Positions 10,231 to 19,080 of a stretch of 64,000 nt of DNA are shown here, piece by piece. The stretch is from Pseudomonas sp. A34-9. Lineage in GTDB: Bacteria; Pseudomonadota; Gammaproteobacteria; Pseudomonadales; Pseudomonadaceae. The stretch spans positions 4,180,501 through 4,244,500 of the forward strand of contig NZ_CP119967.1 in NCBI RefSeq assembly GCF_029543085.1. Reading direction: 5' to 3'. The first letter of the stretch is position 1; each line of letters opens with the position of its first letter. The notes under the pieces are model-generated. The model saw only the letters and a list, made by a program, of their open reading frames with translations. It had not been told where the DNA came from and searched no databases. Position numbers and translations under genes: made by a program.

Positions 10231-11160
10231 ATGAATCTGAGTAAGGTCGACCTCAACCTTTTCATCGTCTTCGACGCGATTTACACCGAAGCCAACCTGA
10301 CCCGCGCCGGGCAGATTGTCGGCATCACCCAACCGGCGGTGTCCAACGCCTTGGCCCGGTTGCGCGAGACCTTTAACGATCCGCTGTTTGTGCGCACGGC
10401 TCAGGGCATGGTGCCGACGCCAATGGCGCAGAACATCATCGGCCCGGTGCGCAACGCCCTGTCGTTGCTGCGCGTGTCGGTTCAGGAAAGCCGTATTTTC
10501 AACCCGGCACAAGCGGTCAAGACTTACCGCATCAGCATGACCGACCTCACCGAGGCGGTCATTCTGCCGCCGCTGTTCCAGCGTCTGCGCCGTCTGGCGC
10601 CGACGGTGATCATCGAAAGTTTTCTGTCCAAACGTCGCGAAACCACCAAGGAACTGGCCGCCGGCCGTCTGGATTTCGCCGTGGATGCGCCGCTCAACAC
10701 CGACCCGCAGGTGCGCCACGTCAAGCTGATGGAAGACCGTTACGTGTGTGCGATGCGCAAGGGGCATCCAATGGCGGGCAAGGAAAAGCTCTCGCTGGAT
10801 GATTATCTGTCGCTGACCCATATCCACATTTCCAGCCGCCGCAGTGGCCTGGGCTATGTTGATCTGGCGCTGGGCAAAATGGGCATTCAGCGCAAGATTG
10901 CCCTGCGTTCGCAGCACTATCTGATGGCGTCGCAGGTGATGCAGCAGACGGATATGGTCATGACCGTGCCGGAGCGCTTTGCCCGTCGGCATGAACTGCA
11001 GGCGTTCAATCTGCCGGTCAATGATGTGCCGCCGGTGGAGACGCACCTGTATTGGCATGAAAGCACCGATCAGGACCCGGCGAATCGCTGGATGCGCGAG
11101 CAGATGATCGAGTTGTGCCAGCAGGTGACGGCACAGGAGAAGAAGCTCGATAAGGTGTAG
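10231..11160 (+). CDS. LysR-family transcriptional regulator
   Basis: A 309-residue protein beginning MNLSKVDLNLFIVFDAIY, with the helix-turn-helix at residues about 18-40 (NLTRAGQIVGITQPAVSNAL). The effector-binding domain follows. ATG 10231 is chosen over an in-frame start 28 codons upstream because the LysR N-terminus begins there and CAAGAGAAG precedes it. It is divergent from the acyl-CoA dehydrogenase; LysR proteins commonly control the divergent neighbour, so fatty- or branched-acyl catabolism is a reasonable guess for its role. Confidence 0.88.
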   Translation: MNLSKVDLNLFIVFDAIYTEANLTRAGQIVGITQPAVSNALARLRETFNDPLFVRTAQGMVPTPMAQNIIGPVRNALSLLRVSVQESRIFNPAQAVKTYRISMTDLTEAVILPPLFQRLRRLAPTVIIESFLSKRRETTKELAAGRLDFAVDAPLNTDPQVRHVKLMEDRYVCAMRKGHPMAGKEKLSLDDYLSLTHIHISSRRSGLGYVDLALGKMGIQRKIALRSQHYLMASQVMQQTDMVMTVPERFARRHELQAFNLPVNDVPPVETHLYWHESTDQDPANRWMREQMIELCQQVTAQEKKLDKV

Positions 11161-11181
11161 GGTTTTTTACCGCGGCGCTGC

Positions 11182-11266
11182 CATCGCGAGCAGGCTCACT
11201 CCTACAGTTGACCGTGTTTCACTTGAAGAAACGCAACCAATTGTAGGAGTGAGCCTGCTCGCGATG
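11182..11266. repeat. REP doublet, TAGGAGTGAGCC type
   Basis: Inverted arms CATCGCGAGCAGGCTCACTC plus CTACA and the exact complement, between the LysR gene and liuR. Confidence 0.92.
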
Positions 11267-11297
11267 AGGCCAGCATGAACACCATAGATCTTCCTGC

Positions 11298-11313
11298 TTG
11301 ACGTAAACGTCAA
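11298..11313. promoter_or_regulatory. LiuR-type operator before liuR
   Basis: A 16-base near-perfect palindrome, TTGACGTAAACGTCAA. It closely matches the two palindromes before liuA (15354 and 15398) and the TTGACGTTAACGTAA-like motif known for LiuR in gammaproteobacteria. It also reads as a -35 (TTGACG), with a weak -10 (TTAGCT) 17 bases downstream, so a MerR-family protein bound here would sit on its own promoter, consistent with autoregulation. Confidence 0.75.
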
Positions 11314-11356
11314 CCTGCCATTAGCTTAGCGCCAAGACCTTTTTTCGAGCGCTTCC

Positions 11357-11758
11357 ATGAGCAGCCAGACTTACAGCATCTCCGACCTCGCCCGCGAGCT
11401 GGACATCACCACCCGGGCGATCCGCTTTTATGAAGAGCAAGGCCTGCTCAGCCCTGAGCGCCGTGGCCAGGAACGCATCTATTCGCCCCGCGACAAGGTC
11501 AGCCTGAAGCTGATCCTGCGCGGCAAGCGCATCGGTTTCTCGCTGGCCGAATGCCGCGAATTGATCGAACTCTACGATCCGTCCAGCGGTAACACCAAAC
11601 AGCTCAACAGCATGCTGGCGAAAATCACCGAGCGCCGCGAGCAGCTGGAGCAACAGTTGCTGGATATCGAGCAGATGAAACTGGAACTCGATACCGCCGA
11701 AGAGCGCTGCGTGCAGGCGTTGGAGCAGACGCTCAAGAGCCAGCAGGCCATTCAGTAA
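11357..11758 (+). CDS. liuR: LiuR, MerR-family regulator of leucine/isovalerate catabolism
   Basis: A 133-residue MerR-type protein. The N-terminal winged helix contains TYSISDLARELDITTRAIRFYEEQGLL (positions 4-30 of the protein, shown here in part) and RRGQERIYSPRDKVSLKLIL. A long dimerisation coiled coil follows (about residues 80-125, rich in E, Q and L). No cysteine-rich metal site is present, which fits a metabolite-responsive MerR rather than a metal sensor. Identity rests on this sequence type, the adjacent liuE, and matching palindromes before liuR and liuA. Start ATG 11357. Confidence 0.88.
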   Translation: MSSQTYSISDLARELDITTRAIRFYEEQGLLSPERRGQERIYSPRDKVSLKLILRGKRIGFSLAECRELIELYDPSSGNTKQLNSMLAKITERREQLEQQLLDIEQMKLELDTAEERCVQALEQTLKSQQAIQ

Positions 11759-11770
11759 CAACCCCATTCC

Positions 11771-11862
11771 CTGTGGGAGCGAGCCTGCTCGCGAATGCGC
11801 CGGGTCAATCACCATAGATGTTGAATGACAGATTGCATTCGCGAGCAGGCTCGCTCCCACAG
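11771..11862. repeat. REP doublet, GTGGGAGCGAGCC type
   Basis: Inverted arms CTGTGGGAGCGAGCCTGCTC and complement, placed between liuR and liuE. It may limit read-through from liuR into liuE. Confidence 0.92.
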
Positions 11863-11906
11863 GGGGATATCCGCAGACTTCAGATAACTACAACAGGTCA
11901 ACCGCC

Positions 11907-12806
11907 ATGTCCCTTCCCTCCCAAGTACGCCTGATCGAAGTCGGCCCGCGCGATGGCCTGCAGAACGAAGCCCAGCCCATCAGCGTCGCCGACAAGGTGC
12001 AACTGGTCGATGCTCTCAGCGCCGCTGGCCTGAGCTATATAGAAGTCGGCAGTTTTGTCTCGCCCAAGTGGGTGCCACAAATGGCCGGTTCCGCCGAGGT
12101 GTTCGCGCAGATCCAGCGCAAGCACGGCGTGACCTACGGTGCACTGGCGCCGAACCTGCGCGGGTTTGAAGACGCCATCGCTGCCGGGGTCAAGGAAGTG
12201 GCAGTGTTTGCGGCCGCCTCCGAAGCCTTTTCGCAACGCAACATCAACTGCTCGATCAGTGAAAGCCTGGCGCGCTTTGCGCCGATCATGGAGGCGGCGC
12301 AACAGCACGGCGTTACCGTGCGCGGTTACGTGTCCTGTGTGCTCGGTTGCCCGTACGAAGGCACGGTCGCCCCAGAGCAAGTGACGATGGTCGCGCGCGA
12401 GTTGTATGTGATGGGCTGCTACGAAATTTCGCTGGGCGACACCATTGGCACTGGCACTGCGGGCGCGACTCGCCGCTTGTTTGAAGTGGTGTCGGCGCAA
12501 GTGCCACGGGAAAAACTCGCCGGGCATTTCCACGACACCTACGGTCAGGCCATGGCCAACATCTATGCCAGCCTGCTCGAAGGTATTTCGGTGTTCGACA
12601 GCTCTATCGCGGGCCTCGGCGGCTGCCCGTACGCCAAAGGCGCGAGCGGTAACGTGGCCACCGAAGACGTGGTGTACCTGCTCAACGGCCTGGGCATCGA
12701 GACCGGTATCGACCTGGACGCCTTGATTGCCGCGGGTCAGCAGATCAGCGCGGTGCTCGGTCGCCCGACCGGTTCGCGCGTGGCCAAGGCTCGCAGCGCA
12801 CAGTGA
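11907..12806 (+). CDS. liuE: Hydroxymethylglutaryl-CoA lyase
   Basis: A 299-residue TIM-barrel enzyme of the DRE-TIM family. Visible motifs: IEVGPRDGLQNE (metal/substrate site), YIEVGSFVSPKWVPQM, SCVLGCPYEG, HFHDTYGQAMAN (metal-binding HxH), and GLGGCPYAKGASGN with the catalytic cysteine. It cleaves HMG-CoA to acetyl-CoA and acetoacetate, the last step of leucine catabolism. Also called mvaB/hmgL. It is separated from liuABCD by a small RNA gene and an opposite-strand acyl-CoA synthetase, unlike the contiguous liuRABCDE order known from P. aeruginosa. Confidence 0.95.
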   Translation: MSLPSQVRLIEVGPRDGLQNEAQPISVADKVQLVDALSAAGLSYIEVGSFVSPKWVPQMAGSAEVFAQIQRKHGVTYGALAPNLRGFEDAIAAGVKEVAVFAAASEAFSQRNINCSISESLARFAPIMEAAQQHGVTVRGYVSCVLGCPYEGTVAPEQVTMVARELYVMGCYEISLGDTIGTGTAGATRRLFEVVSAQVPREKLAGHFHDTYGQAMANIYASLLEGISVFDSSIAGLGGCPYAKGASGNVATEDVVYLLNGLGIETGIDLDALIAAGQQISAVLGRPTGSRVAKARSAQ

Positions 12807-12817
12807 GGGGGGCAAGG

Positions 12818-12858
12818 TGTTACCGCTGCGTCTGGAATGGGGGCTTAAGCGAGTAACA
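12818..12858. promoter_or_regulatory. Candidate CbrB enhancer site (inverted TGTTAC / GTAACA half-sites)
   Basis: TGTTAC at 12818-12823 and GTAACA at 12853-12858 form an inverted pair (GTGTTAC...GTAACAC) centred about 100 bases upstream of the sigma-54 promoter, the usual position for an enhancer-binding protein. CbrB is known to use TGTTAC-type inverted half-sites at crc RNA promoters. The 29-base spacing here is wider than I recall for CbrB, so the assignment is tentative. Confidence 0.5.
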
Positions 12859-12938
12859 CGGAAACAAATTGTCTGGTTTCGCCTGACAGAAAAAACTGCA
12901 AAATTATTAACTTGATGATTCATAAGGATTTTTTAAAG

Positions 12939-12955
12939 TTGGCACGGCTTCTGCT
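12939..12955 (+). promoter_or_regulatory. Sigma-54 (RpoN) promoter of the CrcY-type RNA
   Basis: TTGGCACGGCTTCTGCT matches the -24/-12 consensus (TGGCACG-N4-TTGCT) with one mismatch (C for the first T of the -12 element). GG and GC are exactly 12 bases apart. Transcription would start near 12965. Confidence 0.85.
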
Positions 12956-12964
12956 ATCTCTATT

Positions 12965-13345
12965 GCATAACAAGAATAAAAAGCAGCAAACCAATAAAAA
13001 TAAGACGTACCGACTCTGACATAACAAAAACAACACGGCAGAGACGCAGCTAACAGATTTTTTTGGAGAAGGTGTGCTTTTCAGGGTGCTCTCAGGAGTG
13101 ACCCGCAACCGGGCAGAGAACAATAAAACTACCTTCAGGTAGCTCCCGAATCGGTTGGATCGTTTAACGAGAAAGCAGATCAGCGCTCAAAAAAATACGT
13201 TTGCTCTTGACCCCGGATGGGGGTCGCCAAAAACAGCGGTAAAGGGCCACGGTTGCCAAAAACAACAACAGACCGACCCTCAATAATAAAAAAGAGCACG
13301 CGACGACAAAATTAAAGGGGAGCCTCGGCTCCCCTTTGTGCTTTC
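12965..13345 (+). ncRNA. crcY: CrcY/CrcZ-family small RNA that sequesters Hfq/Crc
   Basis: An approximately 380-nt non-coding transcript between a sigma-54 promoter and a strong terminator. It carries several A-rich AAnAAnAA-type Hfq/Crc targets: near 12969 (AACAAGAATAAAAA), 12991 (CCAATAAAAATAAG), 13023 (AACAAAAACAAC), 13118 (GAACAATAAAACTA), 13257 (CCAAAAACAACAACAG) and 13281 (CAATAATAAAAAAG). These RNAs relieve carbon catabolite repression when CbrAB is active. From memory, crcY of P. putida also lies beside the HMG-CoA lyase gene, which favours CrcY over CrcZ (crcZ sits by cbrB). It has no plausible ribosome-binding site with a coding frame. Ends are estimated. Confidence 0.87.
13314..13337 (+). 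terminator. Terminator of the CrcY-type RNA
   Basis: A perfect 11-base stem (AAAGGGGAGCC and its complement) with a very short loop, followed by a moderately T-rich stretch. Confidence 0.85.
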
Positions 13346-13373
13346 TGTGATTTGTGTTTTCAACGCCGATCCC

Positions 13374-13465
13374 TTGTAGGAGTGAGCCTGCTCGCGATAG
13401 CGGTGTATCAGTCAATATTTACATCGACTGACACGACGCTATCGCCAGCAGGCTCACTCCTACAT
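13374..13465. repeat. REP doublet, TAGGAGTGAGCC type
   Basis: Inverted arms begin TTGTAGGAGTGAGCCTGCTC. The spacer contains GTCGACTGACACGACG-like sequence also found in the doublet at 15216, so these two doublets are closely related. It lies between the CrcY-type RNA and the end of the acyl-CoA synthetase gene. Confidence 0.92.
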
Positions 13466-13475
13466 TTGCTCGCTG

Positions 13476-15173
13476 TCAGGCGTGCTTTTCGCGCAGCTCT
13501 TCGATACTGATCTCGCGCATTCTGAATTTCTGGATCTTGCCCGTCACCGTCATCGGAAACTCTTCGACGAACTTGAAGTGCCGTGGCGTCTTGAAGTGCG
13601 CGATGCGTTCCTTGCACCAGATTTGCAACTCCAGTTCGGAAGCGTTGTGGCCGGGATGGAATTTGATCCAGGCGACAATCTCCTCGCCATAACGCGAACA
13701 CGGAATGCCGATCACCTGGACGTCCGCCACTGCCGGATGGGTGAAGAAAAACTCCTCCAGCTCACGCGGATAAATGTTCTCGCCACCGCGAATGATCATG
13801 TCCTTGTTACGCCCGGCGATGTTGACGTAACCCTCCTCGTTCATGCTCGCCAGGTCGCCGGTGTGCATCCAGCCAGCCTCATCGATGGCTTCGGCCGTGG
13901 CTTGCGTATTATTCCAGTAACCGAGCATTACGCTGTAACCGCGGGTGCAGAGTTCGCCAATGGTGCCGCGCGGCACCAGGTTGCCGGCCTCGTCGATGAT
14001 CTTGCTTTCCAGTTGCGGCTGGGTGCGGCCGACGGTGGTCACGCGCAGTTCCAGTTCATCGTTTGGCCCGGTTTGCAGGGACACTGGACTGGTTTCAGTC
14101 ATGCCGTAAGCAATTTGCACCTCACTCATGTGCATTTCACTGATCACCCGGCGCATCACTTCGATCGGGCACGTGGCCCCGGCCATGATCCCGGTGCGCA
14201 GGCTCGACAGATCGAATTCGGCGCGTTGCGGCTGATCGAGCATGGCGATGAACATGGTCGGTACGCCGTAGAGGCCCGTGGCTTTCTCTTCGGCGACGGT
14301 TTGCAGGGTCAGCAGTGGATCGAACGCATCGTTGGGGTAAATCATCGTGCTGCCGTGGGTGATGCAGCCGAGATTGCCCATGACCATGCCGAAGCAGTGG
14401 TACAGCGGCACCGGGATCACCAGGCGGTCGCACGGGGTCAGGCCAATGCTCTCGCCGACCATGTAACCGTTGTTGAGGATGTTGTAGTGGCTGAGGGTCG
14501 CGCCCTTGGGGAAACCGGTGGTGCCGGAGGTGTACTGGATGTTCACCGGCTGATCGAAGTGCAGGCTGTCGCTGCGTTCGTGTAGTCGTTCTTCAGAGAC
14601 ACTGGCTGCCCTATCGGCCAATTGCGACCACGGCAGAAAACCTGACGGTGGCTGCGCGTCGAGGCTGATCACCCCGCGCAACTGCGGCAAACGCTCACTG
14701 CGCAAATGGCCGACGGATTGCTCGGCCAGTTCCGGCACCAGGCCTTGCAGCATGCCGTGGTAGTTGGAGGACTTGAAGGCTCCGGCGCAGACCAGCCATT
14801 GGCAGCCGGACTGTTTGAGGACGTATTCAAGTTCGGAACTGCGGTAGGCCGGGTTGATGTTGACCAGGATCACGCCGATTTTCGCGGTGGCGACTTGCGT
14901 GATGCACCACTGCGCGCAGTTCGGCGCCCAGATACCGAGGCGGTCGCCGGCCTGCAAACCCAGGGCGAGCAGCGCTCTGGCGTGCAGGTCCACCGCGTCG
15001 GCCAGTTGTCGCCAGGAATAACGCAACTGCTGATGGCGGACCACCAGCGCTTCACCGTCCGGGTACTGCGCGACGGTCTGATCGAACTTCTGCCCAATAG
15101 TCATCGCCAGCAAGGCTTTGTCCTGAGAACCACGGGTGTAGCTGCGCTGCGGGTTTGCACTGGGTTGATCCAT
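13476..15173 (-). CDS. AMP-binding acyl-CoA synthetase
   Basis: A 565-residue member of the ANL superfamily. Motif A3 reads [18 protein letters not shown], followed by [29 protein letters not shown], and the C-terminal catalytic lysine region [15 protein letters not shown]. It activates a carboxylic acid to its CoA thioester through an acyl-adenylate. Its place between liuE and liuA suggests a branched- or medium-chain acid such as isovalerate (inference from context). Start ATG 15173 is preceded by AGGGG. It is divergent from liuA, and the shared spacer holds a REP doublet and two LiuR-type operators nearer liuA. Confidence 0.9.
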   Translation of the reverse strand: MDQPSANPQRSYTRGSQDKALLAMTIGQKFDQTVAQYPDGEALVVRHQQLRYSWRQLADAVDLHARALLALGLQAGDRLGIWAPNCAQWCITQVATAKIGVILVNINPAYRSSELEYVLKQSGCQWLVCAGAFKSSNYHGMLQGLVPELAEQSVGHLRSERLPQLRGVISLDAQPPSGFLPWSQLADRAASVSEERLHERSDSLHFDQPVNIQYTSGTTGFPKGATLSHYNILNNGYMVGESIGLTPCDRLVIPVPLYHCFGMVMGNLGCITHGSTMIYPNDAFDPLLTLQTVAEEKATGLYGVPTMFIAMLDQPQRAEFDLSSLRTGIMAGATCPIEVMRRVISEMHMSEVQIAYGMTETSPVSLQTGPNDELELRVTTVGRTQPQLESKIIDEAGNLVPRGTIGELCTRGYSVMLGYWNNTQATAEAIDEAGWMHTGDLASMNEEGYVNIAGRNKDMIIRGGENIYPRELEEFFFTHPAVADVQVIGIPCSRYGEEIVAWIKFHPGHNASELELQIWCKERIAHFKTPRHFKFVEEFPMTVTGKIQKFRMREISIEELREKHA

Positions 15174-15215
15174 GACGACCCCTATTGTCTTTATTTATGG
15201 GTTGCCGACGGTCAC

Positions 15216-15307
15216 TTGTAGGAGTGAGCCTGCTCGCGAGCTTGATCCATCTGTCAACATTTATGTCGACTGACACGACGCCATCGCGAGCAGGCTCACT
15301 CCTACAA
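15216..15307. repeat. REP doublet, TAGGAGTGAGCC type
   Basis: Inverted arms in the divergent spacer between the acyl-CoA synthetase and liuA. The spacer sequence resembles that of the doublet at 13374. It separates the synthetase start from the LiuR-type operators. Confidence 0.92.
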
Positions 15308-15353
15308 AAACTAATCAGCGTTCAATCCTGAACTGCGTCTACTCTCGCTCAAG

Positions 15354-15369
15354 TTGACGTTAACGTAAA
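15354..15369. promoter_or_regulatory. LiuR-type operator 1 before liuA
   Basis: TTGACGTTAACGTAAA, sharing the ACGTTAACGT core with the second site. The centre lies about 43 bases (close to four helical turns) upstream of the centre of site 2, so both sites face the same side of the DNA. Confidence 0.75.
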
Positions 15370-15397
15370 GGGTGATTGACAGCCCTTCACCGCAGGC

Positions 15398-15411
15398 TTA
15401 CGTTAACGTAA
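15398..15411. promoter_or_regulatory. LiuR-type operator 2 before liuA
   Basis: TTACGTTAACGTAA is a perfect 14-base palindrome. It overlaps a possible -10 region (TACGTT) placed 17 bases after TTGACA at 15376, so occupancy would affect promoter use directly. Confidence 0.77.
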
Positions 15412-15467
15412 AGGTGAGAACTGCAACGCCCTTCTCCCCACCCTACAAAAAAGCCAAAAGGTGACCC

Positions 15468-16631
15468 ATGAGCTACCCATCCCTGAACTTCGCCCTCGGT
15501 GAAACCATCGACATGCTGCGCGATCAGGTTCAGTCCTTTGTTGCCAAGGAAATCGCTCCGCGCGCCGCGCAGATCGACAGCGACAACCTGTTCCCCGCCG
15601 ACATGTGGCGCAAATTCGGCGACATGGGCCTGCTCGGCATCACCGTGCCGGAAGAGTACGGCGGCGCAGGCCTGGGTTACCTGGCGCACGTGGTGGCGAT
15701 GGAAGAAATCAGTCGCGGCTCGGCGTCGGTGGCATTGTCCTACGGCGCGCACTCCAACCTCTGCGTCAACCAGATCAACCGCAATGGCAACCACGAACAG
15801 AAAAGTAAATACCTGCCAAAGCTGATCAGTGGCGAACACGTCGGCGCGCTGGCGATGAGCGAGCCCAACGCCGGTTCTGACGTGGTGTCGATGAAACTGC
15901 GCGCCGACAAACGCGGCGACCACTTCGTCCTCAACGGCAGCAAGACCTGGATCACCAACGGCCCCGACGCCAACACCTACGTAATCTACGCCAAGACTGA
16001 TCTGGAAAAAGGCCCGCACGGCATCACCGCGTTCATCGTCGAACGTGACTGGAAAGGCTTCAGCCGCAGCAACAAATTCGACAAGCTCGGCATGCGCGGT
16101 TCCAACACCTGCGAGCTGTTCTTCGATGACGTCGAAGTGCCGGAAGAAAACATTCTCGGTGTGCTCAACGGCGGCGTGAAGGTGCTGATGAGCGGCCTCG
16201 ATTACGAACGCGTGGTGCTGTCAGGTGGCCCAACGGGGATCATGCAGTCGTGCATGGACCTGATCGTGCCGTACATCCACGACCGCAAGCAGTTCGGCCA
16301 AAGCATCGGCGAATTCCAGCTGATCCAGGGCAAAGTCGCCGACATGTACACCCAGCTCAATGCCAGTCGCGCCTATCTCTATGCGGTTGCCCAGGCTTGC
16401 GAACGTGGCGAAACCACGCGCAAGGATGCCGCCGGGGTAATCCTCTACACCGCTGAGCGCGCCACGCAAATGGCCCTCGATGCGATCCAGATTCTCGGCG
16501 GTAACGGTTACATCAACGAATTCCCGGCGGGTCGTCTGTTGCGTGATGCCAAGTTGTACGAAATCGGCGCCGGCACCAGTGAGATCCGTCGCATGCTGAT
16601 CGGTCGCGAACTGTTCAACGAAACCCGCTAA
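15468..16631 (+). CDS. liuA: Isovaleryl-CoA dehydrogenase
   Basis: A 387-residue acyl-CoA dehydrogenase. Visible: [19 protein letters not shown] (flavin site), [20 protein letters not shown], the segment [20 protein letters not shown] that holds the glutamate expected as catalytic base in isovaleryl-CoA dehydrogenases, and [21 protein letters not shown]. It converts isovaleryl-CoA to 3-methylcrotonyl-CoA and passes electrons to ETF. First gene of a tight liuABCD operon; the gap to liuB is 12 bases. A ribosome-binding site (AAAAGGTGA) precedes ATG 15468. Two LiuR-type palindromes lie upstream. Confidence 0.95.
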   Translation: MSYPSLNFALGETIDMLRDQVQSFVAKEIAPRAAQIDSDNLFPADMWRKFGDMGLLGITVPEEYGGAGLGYLAHVVAMEEISRGSASVALSYGAHSNLCVNQINRNGNHEQKSKYLPKLISGEHVGALAMSEPNAGSDVVSMKLRADKRGDHFVLNGSKTWITNGPDANTYVIYAKTDLEKGPHGITAFIVERDWKGFSRSNKFDKLGMRGSNTCELFFDDVEVPEENILGVLNGGVKVLMSGLDYERVVLSGGPTGIMQSCMDLIVPYIHDRKQFGQSIGEFQLIQGKVADMYTQLNASRAYLYAVAQACERGETTRKDAAGVILYTAERATQMALDAIQILGGNGYINEFPAGRLLRDAKLYEIGAGTSEIRRMLIGRELFNETR

Positions 16632-16643
16632 TCGGAGCTGACC

Positions 16644-18251
16644 ATGGCTACCTTGCACACTCAGCTCAACCCCCGTTCAGCGGAGTTCGCCGCCAACAGC
16701 GCGGCGATGCTCAAACAGGTCGACGCCCTGCACACCCTGCTCGCCCAAGTGGCGCAGGGTGGCGGCGCGAAAGCCCAGGAACGCCACACCTCGCGCGGCA
16801 AACTGCTGCCGCGTGAGCGCATTAACCGCTTGCTCGATCCAGGCTCGCCGTTTCTGGAAATCAGCCAATTGGCCGCCCACGCCGTGTATGGCGAAGAGGT
16901 TCCTGCCGCCGGTGTGATTGCCGGGATCGGTCGAGTCGAAGGCGTCGAATGCATGATCGTCGCCAACGATGCGACGGTGAAGGGCGGTTCGTACTACCCG
17001 TTGACGGTGAAAAAACACCTGCGCGCGCAGACCATCGCGCAGCAGAATCGTCTGCCGTGCATTTATCTGGTGGACTCCGGCGGCGCCAACCTGCCGCGCC
17101 AGGACGAAGTGTTTCCGGATCGTGAGCACTTCGGGCGGATCTTCTTCAACCAGGCCAACATGAGCGCGATGGGCATTCCGCAAATCGCCGTGGTCATGGG
17201 CTCCTGCACTGCCGGTGGTGCCTATGTGCCGGCGATGGCGGACGAAGCGATCATGGTGCGCAATCAGGCAACGATTTTCCTCGCCGGCCCGCCACTGGTA
17301 AAAGCCGCGACCGGTGAAGTGGTCAGCGCCGAGGATCTGGGCGGCGCCGATGTGCACTGCAAGATTTCCGGCGTTGCTGACCATTATGCCGAGAGCGACG
17401 AACATGCCCTCGCCCTCGCCCGCCGCAGTGTCGCCAACCTTAACTGGCGCAAACTCGGTGAAGTGCAGCAACGCCCGCCGATCGCGCCGTTGTACGCCAG
17501 CGATGAGTTGTATGGCGTGGTGTCCGCCGACGCCAAGCAACCCTTCGATGTGCGCGAAGTGATTGCGCGACTGGTCGACGGCTCGGTGTTCGATGAATTC
17601 AAAGCGCTGTTCGGCACCACGCTGGTCTGTGGCTTTGCGCACCTGCACGGCTACCCGATCGCGATTCTGGCCAACAACGGCATCCTTTTCGCTGAAGCCG
17701 CCCAGAAAGGCGCGCACTTCATCGAACTGGCCTGCCAACGCGGCATTGCGCTGTTGTTCCTGCAAAACATCACTGGCTTCATGGTCGGCCAGAAATACGA
17801 AGCCGGCGGCATCGCCAAGCACGGCGCGAAACTGGTAACAGCCGTTGCTTGCGCGAAAGTGCCGAAGTTCACCGTGATCATCGGCGGCAGCTTCGGCGCC
17901 GGGAACTACGGCATGTGCGGCCGCGCCTACGATCCGCGTTTCCTGTGGATGTGGCCGAACGCGCGCATCGGCGTGATGGGCGCCGAACAGGCAGCCGGCG
18001 TATTGGTACAAGTCAAACGTGAGCAGGCTGAACGCAGCGGTCAGGCGTTCAGTGCCGAGCAGGAAGCCGAGATCAAGCAACCGATTCTCGACCAATACGA
18101 AGAGCAGGGTCATCCTTACTATTCCAGCGCACGCCTGTGGGACGACGGCGTCATCGACCCGGCGCAGACCCGCGATGTGCTGGCCCTGGCCTTGTCCGCG
18201 TCGCTGAACGCGCCAATCGAACCGAGCCGCTTCGGCGTGTTCCGGATGTGA
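16644..18251 (+). CDS. liuB: Methylcrotonyl-CoA carboxylase, carboxyltransferase (beta) subunit
   Basis: A 535-residue carboxyltransferase. Features include [20 protein letters not shown] at the start of the domain, [20 protein letters not shown] with the GG oxyanion element, [20 protein letters not shown], and [20 protein letters not shown]. It moves carboxyl groups from carboxybiotin on LiuD to 3-methylcrotonyl-CoA, giving 3-methylglutaconyl-CoA. The length fits the family. Cotranscribed with liuA and liuC; start ATG 16644 after CGGAG. Confidence 0.95.
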   Translation: MATLHTQLNPRSAEFAANSAAMLKQVDALHTLLAQVAQGGGAKAQERHTSRGKLLPRERINRLLDPGSPFLEISQLAAHAVYGEEVPAAGVIAGIGRVEGVECMIVANDATVKGGSYYPLTVKKHLRAQTIAQQNRLPCIYLVDSGGANLPRQDEVFPDREHFGRIFFNQANMSAMGIPQIAVVMGSCTAGGAYVPAMADEAIMVRNQATIFLAGPPLVKAATGEVVSAEDLGGADVHCKISGVADHYAESDEHALALARRSVANLNWRKLGEVQQRPPIAPLYASDELYGVVSADAKQPFDVREVIARLVDGSVFDEFKALFGTTLVCGFAHLHGYPIAILANNGILFAEAAQKGAHFIELACQRGIALLFLQNITGFMVGQKYEAGGIAKHGAKLVTAVACAKVPKFTVIIGGSFGAGNYGMCGRAYDPRFLWMWPNARIGVMGAEQAAGVLVQVKREQAERSGQAFSAEQEAEIKQPILDQYEEQGHPYYSSARLWDDGVIDPAQTRDVLALALSASLNAPIEPSRFGVFRM

Positions 18252-18264
18252 TCGGGAGAATCTC

Positions 18265-19080
18265 ATGAGTGACTTCAACACCCTCGAACTGCAAAGCGAC
18301 CCACGGGGTTTCGCGACGCTGTGGCTCAACCGCGCCGAAAAGAACAACGCGTTTAACGCCGAGATGATCCGCGAACTGATCCTTGCATTGGACAAAGTCG
18401 CCAGCGACGCCAGCCTGCGTTTTTTGCTGGTGCGCGGCCGTGGCAAGCATTTCAGCGCTGGCGCTGACCTGGCGTGGATGCAGCAATCGGCCGAGCTCGA
18501 CTATCACACCAACCTCGACGACGCCCGCGAACTGGCGGAACTGATGTACAACCTCGCCAAACTGAAAATCCCCACCGTTGCCGTTGTCCAAGGCGCAGCG
18601 TTCGGTGGCGCGCTGGGGTTGATCAGTTGCTGCGACATGGCGATTGGCGCCGATGACGCGCAATTCTGCCTGTCGGAAGTACGCATTGGCCTGGCGCCGG
18701 CGGTAATCAGCCCGTTCGTAGTACAGGCTATCGGCGAGCGCGCGGCACGGCGTTATGCGCTGACCGCCGAACGTTTTGGCGGCCAACGCGCTCGGGAAAT
18801 CGGTTTGTTGGCCGAGAGCTATCCAGCCGCTGAACTTGATCAGCAAGTCGAACATTGGATCAACAACTTGTTACTCAACAGCCCGGCCGCCATGCGCGCC
18901 AGCAAGGATTTGCTGCGTGAAGTCGGTAACGGCGCGCTGACCCCGGCGCTGCGCCGCTACACCGAAAATGCCATCGCCCGCATCCGCGTCAGCCCTGAAG
19001 GTCAGGAAGGCTTGCGCGCCTTTCTGCAAAAACGTCCGCCGAGCTGGCAAGCCGCAACCACCACCAAGGAGCCGCGTTGA
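18265..19080 (+). CDS. liuC: 3-Methylglutaconyl-CoA hydratase (enoyl-CoA hydratase family)
   Basis: A 271-residue crotonase-fold enzyme. The oxyanion-hole segments are GKHFSAGADLAWMQQSA and QGAAFGGALGLISCCDMAIG, and the catalytic-side segment is FCLSEVRIGLAPAVISPFV. It hydrates methylglutaconyl-CoA to HMG-CoA, which LiuE then cleaves. GGGAGAATCTC precedes ATG 18265. Its TGA overlaps the liuD ATG by one base, so the two are translationally coupled. Confidence 0.94.
   Translation: MSDFNTLELQSDPRGFATLWLNRAEKNNAFNAEMIRELILALDKVASDASLRFLLVRGRGKHFSAGADLAWMQQSAELDYHTNLDDARELAELMYNLAKLKIPTVAVVQGAAFGGALGLISCCDMAIGADDAQFCLSEVRIGLAPAVISPFVVQAIGERAARRYALTAERFGGQRAREIGLLAESYPAAELDQQVEHWINNLLLNSPAAMRASKDLLREVGNGALTPALRRYTENAIARIRVSPEGQEGLRAFLQKRPPSWQAATTTKEPR

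Noticed and set aside
12920..13415. Two short minus-strand frames in the liuE-synthetase gap.
   Set aside because: They are Ser/Leu/Phe/Cys-rich shadows within a region better explained as the CrcY-type RNA, and have no ribosome-binding sites.
16677..18446. A 589-codon open frame antisense to liuB.
   Set aside because: Shadow of liuB: the composition is His/Arg-rich and the sense strand encodes a full carboxyltransferase.
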